DNA of 64,000 nt from Hemerocallis citrina (taxonomy: Eukaryota; Streptophyta; Magnoliopsida; Asparagales; Asphodelaceae), in contig CM030358.1 of assembly GCA_017893485.1 (NCBI GenBank), positions 153,401,368-153,465,367 of the forward strand, written 5' to 3'. Position 1 is the stretch's first letter. Each line of letters starts with the position of its first letter. A program made the position numbers and the translations under genes. This document shows positions 45,928-58,102 of the stretch, piece by piece. The notes below the pieces were generated by a model. It saw only the letters and a list, made by a program, of their open reading frames with translations, was not told the origin of the DNA and ran no database searches.

Positions 45928-46830
45928 ACTATTATTAAGCAAAGTCCTATTTTGCTGGCTTTTTACTATTATACCCTCACAAATATAAAAGGCTAAAAAA
46001 ATATATAGGAGTCAAAAATGTAATTTGCATGACTAATAAATCTATCTATCTATCTATCTATCTATCTATACTATTATTAAGCAAAGCCCTATTTTACTGG
46101 CTTTTTACTATTATACCCTCACAAACACAAAAGGCTAAAAAAATATATAGGAGTCAAAAATGTAATTTGCATGACTAATAAATCTATCTATCTATCTATC
46201 TATCTATCTATACTATTATTAAGCAAAGCCCTATTTTGCTGGCTTTTTACTATTATACCCTCACAAACATAAAAGGCTAAAAAAATATATAGGGGTCAAA
46301 AATGTAATTTGCATGACTAATAAATCTATCTATCTATCTATCTATACTATTATTAAGCAAAGCCCTATTTTGCTGGCTTTTTACTATTATACCCTCACAA
46401 ACATAAAAGGCTAAAAAAATATATAGGAGTCAAAAATGTAATTTGCATGACTAATAAATCTATCTATCTATCTATACTATTATTAAGCAAAGCCCTATTT
46501 TGCTGGCTTTTTACTATTATACCCTCACAAACATAAAAGGCTAAAAAAATATATAGGGGTCAAAAATGTAATTTGCATGACTAATAAATCTATCTATCTA
46601 TACTATTATTAAGCAAAGCCCTATTTTGCTGGCTTTTTACTATTATACCCTCACAAACATAAAAGGCTAAAAAAATATATAGGGGTCAAAAATGTAATTT
46701 GCATGACTAATAAATCTATACTATTATTAAGCAAAGCCCTATTTTGCTGGCTTTTTACTATTATACCCTCAAACATAAAAGGCTAAAAAAATATATAGGG
46801 GTCAAAAATGTAATTTGCATGACTAATAAA
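45777..46830 (+). repeat. Eight tandem copies of the Helitron 5' terminus
   Basis: Copies start at 45777, 45923, 46065, 46207, 46341, 46471, 46597 and 46715. Each opens with TCTATACTATTATTAAGC and ends with 'gcatgactaataaa', a constant core of about 114 bp. Copies are joined by TCTA tracts of 8, 7, 7, 5, 4, 3 and 1 units, falling steadily along the array. Within the cores there are only a few differences (for example 'cctattttgctgg' against 'cctattttactgg'). Confidence 0.95.
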
Positions 46831-47315
46831 TGAGAGTAAATGAAAAACCGGGTTGAATTAAATCTATACTATCAAAAACCGGGTTGAATAAATGTCAATG
46901 TAATTTGCATGGCCATAAAAAAAATAAAAAAAATATAGAACCATGCATGTATATATCATCAGGTTTTAATTACTACACTGATAAAGGTGAACAATAGATA
47001 TAGTCATGCACCCATTAATTAAATTGTGTGATTACTAGAAAGGTGCCTACTAGAAGGTAGTTTGAACAATAGATATAGTCAAGTAGATATCTATTGAACA
47101 AGTGAACTAGAAGGTAATTTGAACAAGTGAACTGATTTGACATGCAAATAAAAGAAGGTATTCAATGAACACGGTGCCTACTAGAAGATAATTTCAACAA
47201 TAGATGTAGTCATGCACGCATTAATTAAATTGTATGATTACTAGAAAGGTGAATACTACAAGGTAATTAAAATTCATTCATACCCATTCATACCCCTTCA
47301 TCCCCTTTATTAACA

Positions 47316-47480
47316 GCAAAGGTGCCTGTTTTGTTAGTGGACGGAAAGCTCATCTGCGAGTCGTTGTCATCCTCAACTACATTGATGAGAAGTGGGCTTT
47401 CCCTGCACCATTGCTCCCCAAGTGCGCTTACATCCTCAAGTAGATTTTTGGCTGATTTTGCTGATAAGAAGGTGTGTTTG
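47316..47480 (+). pseudogene. Tau-class glutathione S-transferase fragment
   Basis: Readable pieces in two frames are KVPVLLVDGKLICES, then LNYIDEKWAFPAPLLPK and ADFADKKV. They match in order the tau GST N-terminal thioredoxin-like domain (VPVL with its cis-Pro, and the glutathione-binding ES pair) and the start of the helical domain. At least two frameshifts separate them. In intact enzymes this domain binds glutathione. This is a captured fragment inside the Helitron, in the sense of the element's 5'-to-3' direction. Confidence 0.82.
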
Positions 47481-48139
47481 TCGTTGTTAATTGAATGACA
47501 GCGAAACTTTTATTTATATACCTCTGTCATTCATATATATATACCTCTGCACGTCTTTGTTAATTGAATGACAGAGAAACTTATATATATACCTCTGTCA
47601 TTCACACTTATATTCTATTATTTAAGCCTGTTATTTTTCAAGTTAAATGTTTTACTATTTCTTTTCTTATACGATATACAAATTCATCCCATGATGGCTA
47701 ATGATTAATTTTTTTTATAGACGTGCATCGCACGTGCATTATACTAGTGAGATTTTATTGGGATTATAAGGCTAATGGTATTTAAAATTAGAATTTGGAT
47801 TAAGACTTAGCCGTTTGATTTGTGGATCGGATCCAACGGCCAGGATTTTGATTAAGCACATGTACGCGAAGAGCGTATAAGTGAACCTTCCCACAATTTT
47901 TGATTAGGGAGAAGGATGATATAACATCTAAAGTTTATCTTAATTTTCAAATAGCATCCAATATTTTTATAAACTCAAATACCACCCAAAGTTTTTAAAA
48001 TAGTACAAAAAACTCATTCAGTTAAATTTTTAGTAGAATTAATGTGAAATTACAGATATACCCCTACTATATTCTTCTCTTTTCAGTTCAGTTGTTTTCC
48101 GGCTTTCCCCCCTTTTTATCGTTCTTCTTGGGTTTTTTT

Positions 48140-48660
48140 TTTAATTTGGTGGATATGAAGGTGATGGTGGTGGATTTCAGAGGTGGTGGAGATGGTGGTG
48201 GGTGGAGATGGGTTTCATAGGTGGTGATGTGTTTCAATGGTTGTTGGGGATGGTGGTGGAGATGATGGTGGTGATGGTGGTCGGTGGTGGTTGACAGAGA
48301 TGGGTTAGGTTCAGGGCCGGCCCTGAGTTCCCGGGGGTCTGAGGTGAAATGCCCAAATAATTATTTTTGGGGTCCCTAATAACAATATAATTTTTTACGT
48401 GCAAATTACATGCCTATATTTATAAGAGAAATACAAATTTGGGAGCCCTAAAATTGTAAAAAATTCAGGGGCCTATGGCGGCCACTTCACCTGCCTCAAG
48501 GTGGGGGTCGGTCCTGGTTATGTTGGAGATGGTGGTGGAGATGGTGGTAATTGTGGTTGGAGATGGTGGTGGTGGTTGATGGTGATGTTTGGAGATGGTG
48601 GTTGGTATTGGTCAGCAATGGAGATGAGTTTGGATTTTAAACCCGTTAAGACGTGAAAGC
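48140..48660. repeat. GGTGGTGGAGAT minisatellite
   Basis: Degenerate GATGGTGG, GGTGGAGATG and GGTGGTTG words run through 48150-48300 and, after the hAT MITE, 48520-48625. Simple-sequence expansion inside the Mutator-like MITE. Confidence 0.8.
48312..48516. mobile_element. hAT MITE, 205 bp
   Basis: The ends CAGGGCCGGCCC (left) and GGGTCGGTCCTG (right) are inverted repeats. The 8-mers GTTAGGTT (48304-48311) and GTTATGTT (48517-48524) match at 7 of 8. Non-coding. It lies inside the minisatellite of the Mutator-like MITE. Confidence 0.88.
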
Positions 48661-48889
48661 AATTTTGACATTTCATACTCTTCTGAACGGGATTAAATCT
48701 GTTAAGATATATTTGGGGAATATTTTATTAACTTAACAAGAAACTTAACGGCATATACTTTTTCGTCCATATTTAAATACTTCGGGTGCTATTTTGGTAT
48801 TTTAAAAACTTTGGGTGCTATTTGTGAGCTATTTGGGAATTAGAAACATTAGGTGTCATTTGGTCATTTCCCCTTCTGATTAATCACTA

Positions 48890-50537
48890 TGATCCAAATT
48901 AACCCATCATTCAATAAAAGGATCGCTTTGGGAGTATTTAGTCATGCCAATTTCATATACAACATTTTTAACGTCTAGGCCAAAAATACACGGGCACGAG
49001 CACGTTTATAAATTCTCCATCAAATAGAAGTATAGAGTGACCGTCCAATATTTATTGACCTCAAGTATTTGATAGAGCAGAAAATAAATTATATCAAAAT
49101 TAGCTTTTACAACTATGTCCAAAAATATAATCACCTCTGATATAATTGTCACTAATTCACCTCATATCATTATGCAAAACACTGCAAATTTGTCAGACTC
49201 GCATCTACAAAAATATGAATAAATGATGGGTGAGCAAACCACAAGGCCAATGGGTTCCAAGACTACTTCAATAGTGAATCAGACGAATTTATAAACATAC
49301 AATTACTAATACTTCTATTTCTCCATGGAACAAAATCTTATAAATTCAATAAACTTCTGTATTACTGCATGGATTTTTAGTAACCCCCACAGTTACTAGA
49401 GGTGGCTCCCGCAGACTATAACGTGAACTACATCCGTTCTCGATGTGTTACGAACCTCTGAGTGACACTTAGATCCGCGTGCAGACACTAAGGTCTTTTA
49501 CCCACAACAACAGTAACAACAATTATGATCTCTTTATGATGCAGTTATCCTACTTTATAATAACTGAAACTAAAATTATCTGATCTAATATATACATAAT
49601 AAAATATGCATTTAATCTTTATTTAAATAAATATGTAAATGAACGATGTTAAAAAAAACTACCGAAATATGATTGGAACCTCACAAATAATGGTTGAAAC
49701 CTGCTTTAAAATTCGTGCCTCGTTGTGCCTCTTATATTTCTCTCTACCCTCATCCCTCTTATGCAATCAAATATATACCCTCATCAAAATATGTAGGCCT
49801 TAGTCTACTCATGATTCATTCATAATTCATGCAATTAATATCCCTTTCTTTTAAGATAACAATCCACCACATCCTACTACCAATATTGCATACTAGGGAA
49901 AAGCTCGATTCTGAAAGGTGCAGAGTTAAAGAAGACAGAGAAGAGGGTAGAAGAATAGGGGGAGCAAGTGGCCAAAGAAGAAAAGAAGAAGAGTGTAGAA
50001 GAAGACAGGGAGAAAGAGGCCAACACTGCTGGAGGGGGGGAATTACTTCCCTGCCCCCCCCCCCTCGCATCCCACACCCCTACAGTTCTCATGCCATGAG
50101 TCGTCAAACAGTTGGCACTGCGTGAAACAATGCGTACTGCCGCTTCGTTTTCTCCACCTACCAAATTTGCGCCAAATACAGAGATGGGCCAATTTCATTT
50201 TATGGGGCCACGCTGGGGTCTAATATGTGTCTATTTGAGAGCAACGAGTCTCTTGGGCTAATTAAATCAAAGCAAATATCTCTTGTCATTATTTCTCTTG
50301 GGCCTGAGACGGAATCCAAGGAAGAGAACCCGATCTGTAACCCCCATTTTCGTAAATACGTATTTTCTGAATATTTTCTGTATTTCGATATTATAAATTC
50401 ATTATTTGTTAAAATTGTTTTGGATTTTATATTAAAGTGTTTTTCTAATCGAAAATTTATTCATTTCAAATAATGATCTGTTTTGATCTTATTTTCTAGA
50501 TCTTATTGATCAACTATTTGTATTTGAGTCCAAATTA
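48890..50537. other. Intergenic DNA without recognised features
   Basis: AT-rich with no credible gene. A purine-rich patch at 49905-50045 gives mutually overlapping frames on both strands. Near 50336, TGTAACCCCCATTTTCGTAA resembles the start of a chromovirus-type LTR, but no second end was found before the Helitron fragment at 50538. Confidence 0.5.
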
Positions 50538-51024
50538 TCTATATAATAAAACATAAAGAAAGCTATCAAGTGGCTCTCATTCAATATGGTTGAAATCAAT
50601 GGTCCAGATCTAACCTTACAAAACATATTTTCCCACCCAAAAGTTTCCCCCCAAAACTCAAATTCAAATCTCCTCAAAACAACTCCTTTATTTATTTATT
50701 TCTCTCTCTCTCTCTCCCTCTCTCTCTTTCCCTCTCACTCAATTTACTTATAAATTTATATTTTCAGATTTTAGGTTTATAAATTTTCAGATTTTTTATA
50801 CATTTTTTATTGCTCATGTTACATTGAAAATAGCAAATATCTCATCAAAAGTTAAATTTCATCATTTTCCACACTCAAAGTTCTAAGAAGTTGGATTTTA
50901 CACCCCCATTTATAATTATTTTTCAACATATACTAATGGAAACATGGACTTTTATTTACAACTAATTATTGTTTTACTATTCAAACTTGAGCTACATAAT
51001 TATTGTTTTACTGTTTACAAAACT
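50538..51024 (+). mobile_element. Truncated Helitron of the A/B family
   Basis: The 5' end TCTATATAATAAAACATAAA is followed by about 485 bp closely similar to Helitron A up to 'tgttttactgtttacaRaac'. The 3' hairpin and CTAG are missing because LINE sequence begins here. Confidence 0.8.
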
Positions 51025-51028
51025 TGAG

Positions 51029-52130
51029 CTACGGAATTAACTTAGAAGATGGAACCGTACCAGGTTCGCTACAATCTGGGGCGCCAAGTAACTCATTCTT
51101 GAGGTTATTAACGAAATGGAAAGACTGGAGGAATCCATGTATCTTAATCAAGAGGAAAGGAATCAGCTTCTCAGCCTTAGGGAGAAAATTGCCTAACTTT
51201 ATAAGCTGAAAGAATTCAAGTGGCACCAGAGGTCCAGAATCTCGTCCTCGTTGTTAGACATTATTTCACCCATAGGATCCATCTGTCTCCAAAGCCTCTA
51301 CCTCTGAGCGCTTCTAGTAAACAGTCTCATTCGACCGATTCATAGGCTTTCACGAAGTCCAACTTCAAAAGATAGCTGCAAATATTCGAGATATGACATT
51401 GGTAGATTGATCTCCTCAGTGGTAGTCATGCAGTCCAGAATGCAACGCCCTTTAATGAAACTAGTATGTTCACTATTGATCAGACCGTCAATCACCTTCC
51501 ATAATCTGTTGGCCATCAACTTGGTGATAATCTCCATAGAACAGTTGAGGAGACTAAAGGGGCGAAAGTCTCTCACTCTTACCAATTCTACCTTCTTCGG
51601 GAGAAGGACAACTTCTGCCAAGTTGAGTCTTCCTATTTTCAGTCTATGATCATAGAATTTGGCCATGACTGACATCAGGTCATCTTTGATCTCTTCCCAT
51701 AAGATTTGATAAAAAAAATAAAGGGAATCCGTCTTGACCTGCGCTTTCTCCTTGCCCAGCTAAAGGACTACCTCCTTCACTCCCGTCTCTGTAAAAGGTA
51801 GTTCAGTAGACTGTAGTGGTTACCCCAAGTTTTGTGAGCTGAACCAAAAATCCTCACTGAGTGAAGCCCAAAAATCTGCCTTATGCCTAAGAAGATTCCT
51901 ATAGTTTGATTGAAACATAAACTCAATTTTTGCCTCCTCTTGTACCACGCCCATTTCCGTTTGGATAGAAGGTATGAGGTTGGAACGTCGTCGCTCAATA
52001 GAAATTCTATGGAAGAAAGTCATATTTGCGACTCTCTCTGATCCTGACATTTTAGTGTGAATGGAACGGTTGGACGATGTTTTCTTGTAGAAGGGGTTTA
52101 CGACAAGGTGAACCGCTTTCCCCCTGTTGT
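51029..52130 (-). pseudogene. LINE reverse transcriptase, N-terminal part (inverted)
   Basis: Minus-strand reading in order: MTFFHRISIERRRSN, then PSIQTEMGVVQEEAKIEF, FWFSSQNL, and, in another frame, KFYDHRLKIGRLNLAEVVLL, VRVRDFRPFSLLNCSMEIIT, KLMANRLWKVIDGLI and TSFIKGRCILDCMTTTEEIN. These are the fingers region of plant L1-type reverse transcriptase (LPK, RPISLLNC, FIKGRQILD motifs). Several stops and frameshifts make it inactive. Confidence 0.85.
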
Positions 52131-52646
52131 TCATTATTGTTGCAGATGTCCTCAAAATCATGATGGACAATTGTAGAATAGCCGATTGGATCTCACCACT
52201 GGCCAGAGGGGGAAATCAGCCAGGTTGTACAATTCTGCAGTATGCAGATGATACCATGTTCTTTGGTAATGGGAATATGGGGTAGACATTTTCTTTAAAG
52301 GGCGTTCTATACTGTTTTGAGGCACAATCTGGATTGCGCGTTAATTTCCACAACAACATCATCATTCCTATTGCGATGGAGGTGGAAGAGGTGATCTCAC
52401 ACACTACCATCCTTAACTGTAGAATTGAAGGGTTCCTTATTAAGCATTTGAGACTGCCACTCAGACCAGGAGATGGAAGAAGTCGGACTGAATACAGTTC
52501 ATCGACAGATTTGTAGCTAGACTGTCTGGATGGAAAGGCAAGTCACGATCCTTGGGTGGGAGAGTGACTCTTATTAACGCATTATTATCCAATTTACTGA
52601 TGTATTACATGTCCTTCTTTGAATTAATGAAGTAGGTGATCCAAAG

Positions 52647-53765
52647 TGTAACACCCCGTAGTTTTTTTTAAAAAAAGTTATAAAAATATATATAAAAAAG
52701 CATACTTTGAATAAAAAGTAAAAGAGTTGGCTATACCTGAAATGCATGCATGCATGCTGGTATGGCTTAAAAAAGGTAATATGGTATATATATATATATG
52801 TTGAAATGTAAATTAATGGTTGAAAAGGTTGACTTCGGTCAAAGGCCCTTGGGATGATGACGTGGGAAGTATGGGTGGAGCAATCCCATATCGATGAAAC
52901 TAATATAATAAATAATATCGCCAAGGATCAAGAGTCACCTAATCGGTTAACCAACTTTTGAGAGACAGCCTGTGGTAGGCAGTTGTACTACATAGTATCT
53001 AATTTGTCTTATAAATTGTATAAAGTGTCTGAGCTAGGGGCAGGGGCGTTACAAATGGTATCAGAGCCGACTTTCGACACCGAGCGTAGGGCATGTCTTA
53101 TAGTCGGACGGTGGGTTGACTGCGTCGGCAGAGATTTACCGGGACTATAGACCCAGTCGGCGGACTGTGGTTACTTATTATAATTAGTCTGGCGAGTCTA
53201 TATACCCAGTCGTCGGACTATGGTTGCCCAGAGAGGGCGGATAGAAGAGCAGATACTCCACATCGGCTAGAAAGGAGATCCTGCACTAGATTGTGCATGC
53301 CCATGCTCAGCGAGGATGCTGATTTCTGAAGGGGGGGGGCGTGTGTAACACCCCGTAGTTTTAAAAAAAAAGTTATAAAAATATATATATAAATATATAT
53401 AAAGAAGCGTACTTTGAACAAAAAGTATAAGTGTTGGTTCTACATGAAATGCATGCATGCATGCTGGTATGGCTTTAAAAAGGTAATATGGTATATATAT
53501 GTTGAAATGTGAATTAATGGTTGAAAAGGTTGACTTCGGTCAAAGTCCCTTGGGCTGATGACGTGGGAAGTATGGGTGGAGCAATCCAATATCGGTGAAA
53601 GTAATATAATAAATAATATATAAATAATATCGCCAAGGATCAAGAGTCACCTAATCGGTTAACCAACTTTTGAGAGGCAGCCGGTGGTGGGCAGTTGTAC
53701 TACATAGTATCTAATTTGTCTTATAAATTGTATAAATTGTCTGAGCTAGGGGCAGGGGCGTTACA
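52647..53765 (+). mobile_element. Complete TRIM retroelement
   Basis: LTRs at 52647-53053 and 53344-53765 both run from TGTAACACCCCG to GGGCGTTACA. The TSD CAAAG stands at 52642-52646 and 53766-53770. The primer site TGGTATCAGAGC (initiator-Met tRNA type) is at 53056-53067, two bases after the left LTR. A purine tract 'gaaggggggggg' lies just before the right LTR. The 290-bp interior has no gene. At 1.1 kb this has all cis elements and no proteins, the definition of a terminal-repeat retrotransposon in miniature. Confidence 0.95.
53056..53067 (+). promoter_or_regulatory. Primer binding site of TRIM
   Basis: TGGTATCAGAGC is complementary to the 3' end of plant initiator methionine tRNA. It sits two bases after the left LTR. 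Confidence 0.92.
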
Positions 53766-54344
53766 CAAAGGATCGATCGAATTCAGAAGAGATTCCTATG
53801 GAAAGGCATAGATGTGGGTAGAGGGGGCTACCATTTGATTAGATGGGAGAAATTCTGCACGAAGAAAGCTCAAGGGTGGCTGGGTAAAGTAGACTTGAAA
53901 GACATGAACCTCGCTCTCCTCGGCAAGTGGTAGTGGAAAGTCTACCACCCTGACAGTGGAGGATGACAGGATTTCATTCAATCCTATTTGTAAGGAAGAG
54001 AGACCCGTAACATGGGTTTCTGGGTAGGACTGAAAGTATCATGGTTCTGACATGGTGTGACTAGAGCATTTGACACGTTTAACAGTTGCACCACGTCCTT
54101 CATCGAAAATGGGTCCACTACCAAATTCTGGTGGGATAAGTGGTGTGGTGCCCCACTTCGGGAGCTGTTCCCCGATCTTTATAAGTAGACCTCTCTCCTC
54201 CACATTTCAATGGCCAAGAGCTGGAAAAGAGGGTTATGGAGACCCCTTTTCAGGTCACGCTTATCACTGAATTCTCAGGAGAAACTTGTCGCATTGCTGA
54301 CTTATATTGCACAGTCTGGGTTTAGGTGTTATCATGACACTGAC

Positions 54345-55227
54345 TAGGGATGGCAATCGGATCGGGTTGACCCGCAACCCGCCACGTTCGATCTGACCTG
54401 CGTTAACTCGGTTCGGGTTCAGGTCGAACCCAAAATCGACCCAGGTCAGTGAAATCCAATTCAAACTCGCTCGACCCAACCCGCGAACCCGCAACCCGAC
54501 GTGAACCCAACCCGAACTTGACCCGTGACTCACGGGTTTGTGGATTTGACACGTTTGGAATTTTTTGATTTTTTTTTCTGTTTGTTTTTTTAATCTCTTT
54601 TTTTTGCTACAAAATATATGTATATATGTATATATATATACTGCAAAATATAAGTAAATATATGTATATATGCATATACATGTCCTCTAAAATATTTCAA
54701 AATTTTATAAAAATAAGTGTGGACATTAAAAATATGATTATTACCCACTACTCGATTAGACAACCCCCACCCTAGCTATTTATAGCCAACTTCACCTCCT
54801 CAATTCTCTCATCTCACCAATGTGGGACAAAAAGTTTTCAAAGTTTAAAATCCAAAAATATTTAGTTCCACGTTTGTGAGATGAGAGAAGTGAGGAGGTG
54901 GAGTTGGCTATAAATATCTACGGGGGTGGGGTGGGCTAATTGAGTAGTGGTAGTGAGCAATTAAATTTATTGTTCACATCCATTGCATACAAAATTTAAA
55001 ATATTATACAACTTATTAAAAAAAATTTAACCCAACTCGGACCAACCCGCGACCAGGCCCGACCTGAAACGGGTTCTACCCTAATGCATTTGCAGGTCGA
55101 CTGTGTCGAATTGCACTTTCTAGCCCGGCCCGGTTAAAGTGTCAACCCGACCCGAGCCCGCCCGAATTTCGGTTCGACTCGAGCAGTTCCGACCCCTCCC
55201 GGCCGTTGGACCCAATTACCATCCCTA
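54345..55227. mobile_element. Non-autonomous hAT-like element in LINE
   Basis: The ends TAGGGATGGCAATCGG (left) and CCAATTACCATCCCTA (right) are inverted repeats. The flanking 8-mers ACACTGAC and GCCTTGAC match at 5 of 8. LINE reading resumes after it. Subterminal GACCCG/CGGGTT words resemble those of the hAT at 28622-32793. It carries a fold-back MITE in its AT-rich middle. Confidence 0.72.
54740..54958. repeat. Fold-back MITE with TATA-like arms
   Basis: Two inverted arms of about 80 bp (about 54745-54830 and 54870-54955) contain CTATTTATAGCCAACTTCAC and its inverted counterpart, CCCCACCC and 'ctctcatctcac'. The loop is short. Each arm carries a TATTTATAG box. The insertion site is not resolved. 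Confidence 0.75.
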
Positions 55228-55235
55228 GCCTTGAC

Positions 55236-55595
55236 CGAAGAGCCTGGGAATTGGATAAGAGTGGGTCGTTCTCGGTACGGTCACTCTACAGCTGCATTAA
55301 CTTCAGAGGTTGTACTCCGAAATGATCTACAATACTTTGGAAGGCCAAGACACCACTAAAGATTAGAGTCTTGTGATGGCTAGTTCTAAATGACTCTTTC
55401 ATAACTTGGGAGAACCTAGCTAAAAGGTTCCCACCTTTTCAACTTCCTGCAGATTTTGCACTATACACACAGAAACAAGAAATCATCTATTCTTAAAGTG
55501 TCATAGGAGCGAAGTTGTGCTGGTAGAAGTTTTGAGAGCACTCAGAACCTTTATCTACCCACAATCATACGAGGACCTGTGTTTTATGGCTTGAC
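55236..55595 (+). pseudogene. LINE zf-RVT region
   Basis: Plus-strand reading: RAWELDKSGSFSVRSLYSCI, then TILWKAKTPLKIRVL and WLVLNDSFITWENLAKR. This is the region just before and into the zf-RVT domain at the end of plant LINE ORF2. Stops follow, and the element is cut off at the TRIM. Confidence 0.8.
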
Positions 55596-57086
<1,491 letters not shown>

Positions 57087-57111
57087 AGTCTATTAAGAGA
57101 TGGAGAGCTGA

Positions 57112-57270
57112 GCTCCTTATCTGAGCTGGGAGTGATCAGCCGTCTGATCAAACTTGATGAAGATCGGACGGCTGATCTGTCTTCCGCTCTCTCTTCAGAT
57201 TTTAAGAGGGGTAAAAGGGGTATACCCCTTTTCTCAAAGCCAGATCGACTATACCCTTCGATTCCTTATC
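57112..57270 (+). repeat. Left terminal inverted repeat of MULE
   Basis: Pairs in inverse orientation with 61376-61534. It contains two inverted GATCxxACGGCTGATC-like words of its own, so the end can fold on itself. Confidence 0.85.
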
Positions 57271-57319
57271 GTCTAAGCCTACGAAAATCTTATCTCTTCT
57301 CTCCCGCTCTCTCTCTCGT

Positions 57320-57475
57320 TCCAAACCCTAATCTGAGCTCTCTCCCGCTCTCGAATCCCACTCTCGATCTGCTTGGATTCCTCTCTTTGGATTCCTCTCT
57401 TCTCTTCTCACCCTATCTGAAGAGAAGACGGCACCTTCGAAACCCTAATCGAAGGTCTCTTCGAAACCCTAATCG
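57320..57475 (+). promoter_or_regulatory. Telobox cluster in MULE leader
   Basis: AAACCCTAA occurs at 57323-57331, 57440-57448 and 57464-57472 in a C/T-rich leader. Teloboxes with pyrimidine-rich tracts are found in plant promoters active in dividing cells. That they drive this gene is inference. The 194-codon Ser/Leu-rich frame at 57132-57716 crosses this leader and the inverted repeat, and I do not count it as a gene. Confidence 0.45.
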
Positions 57476-58052
57476 CCACCTTCGCTCCTCTCCCGCTATC
57501 TTTCTTCAATCACCTGTGACAAACCCTACCCCTACCACCGATCGAAGTACCTGTGCTTCGATCATCTTCAGATCGATTTGTGCTTCGCTCATCCTCAGAT
57601 CGTTTTGTTCGATTGCCGTGGGCTGCACCTTAACATTGCACTTGAGAGTTCGTTCTCTTCTTCCTGACGGAGAACCGATACTGCGACAAGGGTTTAAATT
57701 TCTCACCTTGAATTGAAATTTTATTTCCTTCATAGATGCTTCTAGGTTGTTGTTATATTCTTCGAGCTTAAATTATGCTATGTTAATATTCGCACTAGTA
57801 TTCGGACTAGTACATTTAGATTAGCAAATAATATTCGTACTGGTATATGGAATTTTTAGATGTGGACATGACACATGCATATAAGCACACAAAATCCATG
57901 TAATATTTAGTCTAGTTTTTGTTTATTTCGAGACTTGCTTCAATCACTGCTAATAGGACTTGACACATGCATAAAGTGATTATTAGTAGTATTATTATTA
58001 TTATTCCATGTAAATTTTCTTCCATGTAATTTTTCTTTTACTGTTTCTTTTG

Positions 58053-58053
<1 letters not shown>

Positions 58054-58101
<48 letters not shown>
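58054..58101. repeat. (TTA)n microsatellite
   Basis: About 16 TTA/ATT units between the MULE leader and its transposase start. Confidence 0.92.

Positions 58102-58102
<1 letters not shown>

Larger units (their letters stand above)
45777..47747 (+). mobile_element. Helitron with tandemly repeated 5' end and GST fragment
   Basis: The 5' end TCTATACTATTATTAAGCAA is at 45777 after an A. The 3' end has the hairpin ACGTGCATCGCACGT (47721-47735), eight bases, then CTAG at 47744-47747 before a T. The first 1054 bp are eight tandem copies of the 5' end itself. The middle has a duplicated 'gtcatgcacSYattaattaa' block (about 47000 and 47210), a tau-class GST fragment, and near the 3' end two copies of a 'gaatgacagMgaaacttWtat' block. 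No Rep/helicase is present, so it is non-autonomous. Confidence 0.88.
47908..48873. mobile_element. Mutator-like MITE
   Basis: Long terminal inverted repeats start GGGAGAAGG on the left and end in TTTCCCC on the right. They share 'ccaaatgacaccta'-like and 'tagcacccaaagtttttaaa' words inverted over about 100 bp (47908-48005 and 48775-48873). The flanking 9-mers TTTTGATTA (47899-47907) and TTCTGATTA (48874-48882) match at 8 of 9, and 9 bp is the Mutator-type target size. The interior is a GATGGTGGTGGA-type minisatellite interrupted by a hAT MITE. No coding capacity. Confidence 0.7.
52131..54342 (+). pseudogene. LINE reverse transcriptase, YADD and thumb part
   Basis: Plus-strand reading begins IIVADVLKIMMDNCRIADW. 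It then gives CTILQYADDTMFFGNG with the catalytic YADD box, GVLYCFEAQSGLRVNFHNN, and, after the TRIM, RIQKRFLWKGIDVGRGGYHL and IRWEKFCTKKAQGWLG. It is the direct continuation of the inverted part. Stops are present at several places. Confidence 0.85.
51025..55595 (+). mobile_element. LINE with inverted 5' part, interrupted twice
   Basis: 51025 to about 52130 reads as LINE ORF2 on the minus strand. From about 52130 the next part of the same ORF2 reads on the plus strand and continues to about 55595. Two later insertions interrupt it: a TRIM (52647-53765) and a hAT-like element (54345-55227). Both have target duplications in LINE sequence. The 3' end is lost at the second TRIM. An inverted 5' part joined to an upright 3' part is the known outcome of twin priming during L1 reverse transcription. 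Confidence 0.82.

Noticed and set aside
49816..50164. Overlapping frames of 84-98 codons on both strands
   Set aside because: Purine/pyrimidine-rich tract gives open frames in several directions. No motif, no splice context.
57132..57716. 194-codon Ser/Leu/Arg-rich plus-strand frame
   Set aside because: Begins inside the MULE inverted repeat and follows a C/T-rich leader with teloboxes. More likely 5' untranslated sequence than a protein. No family recognised.
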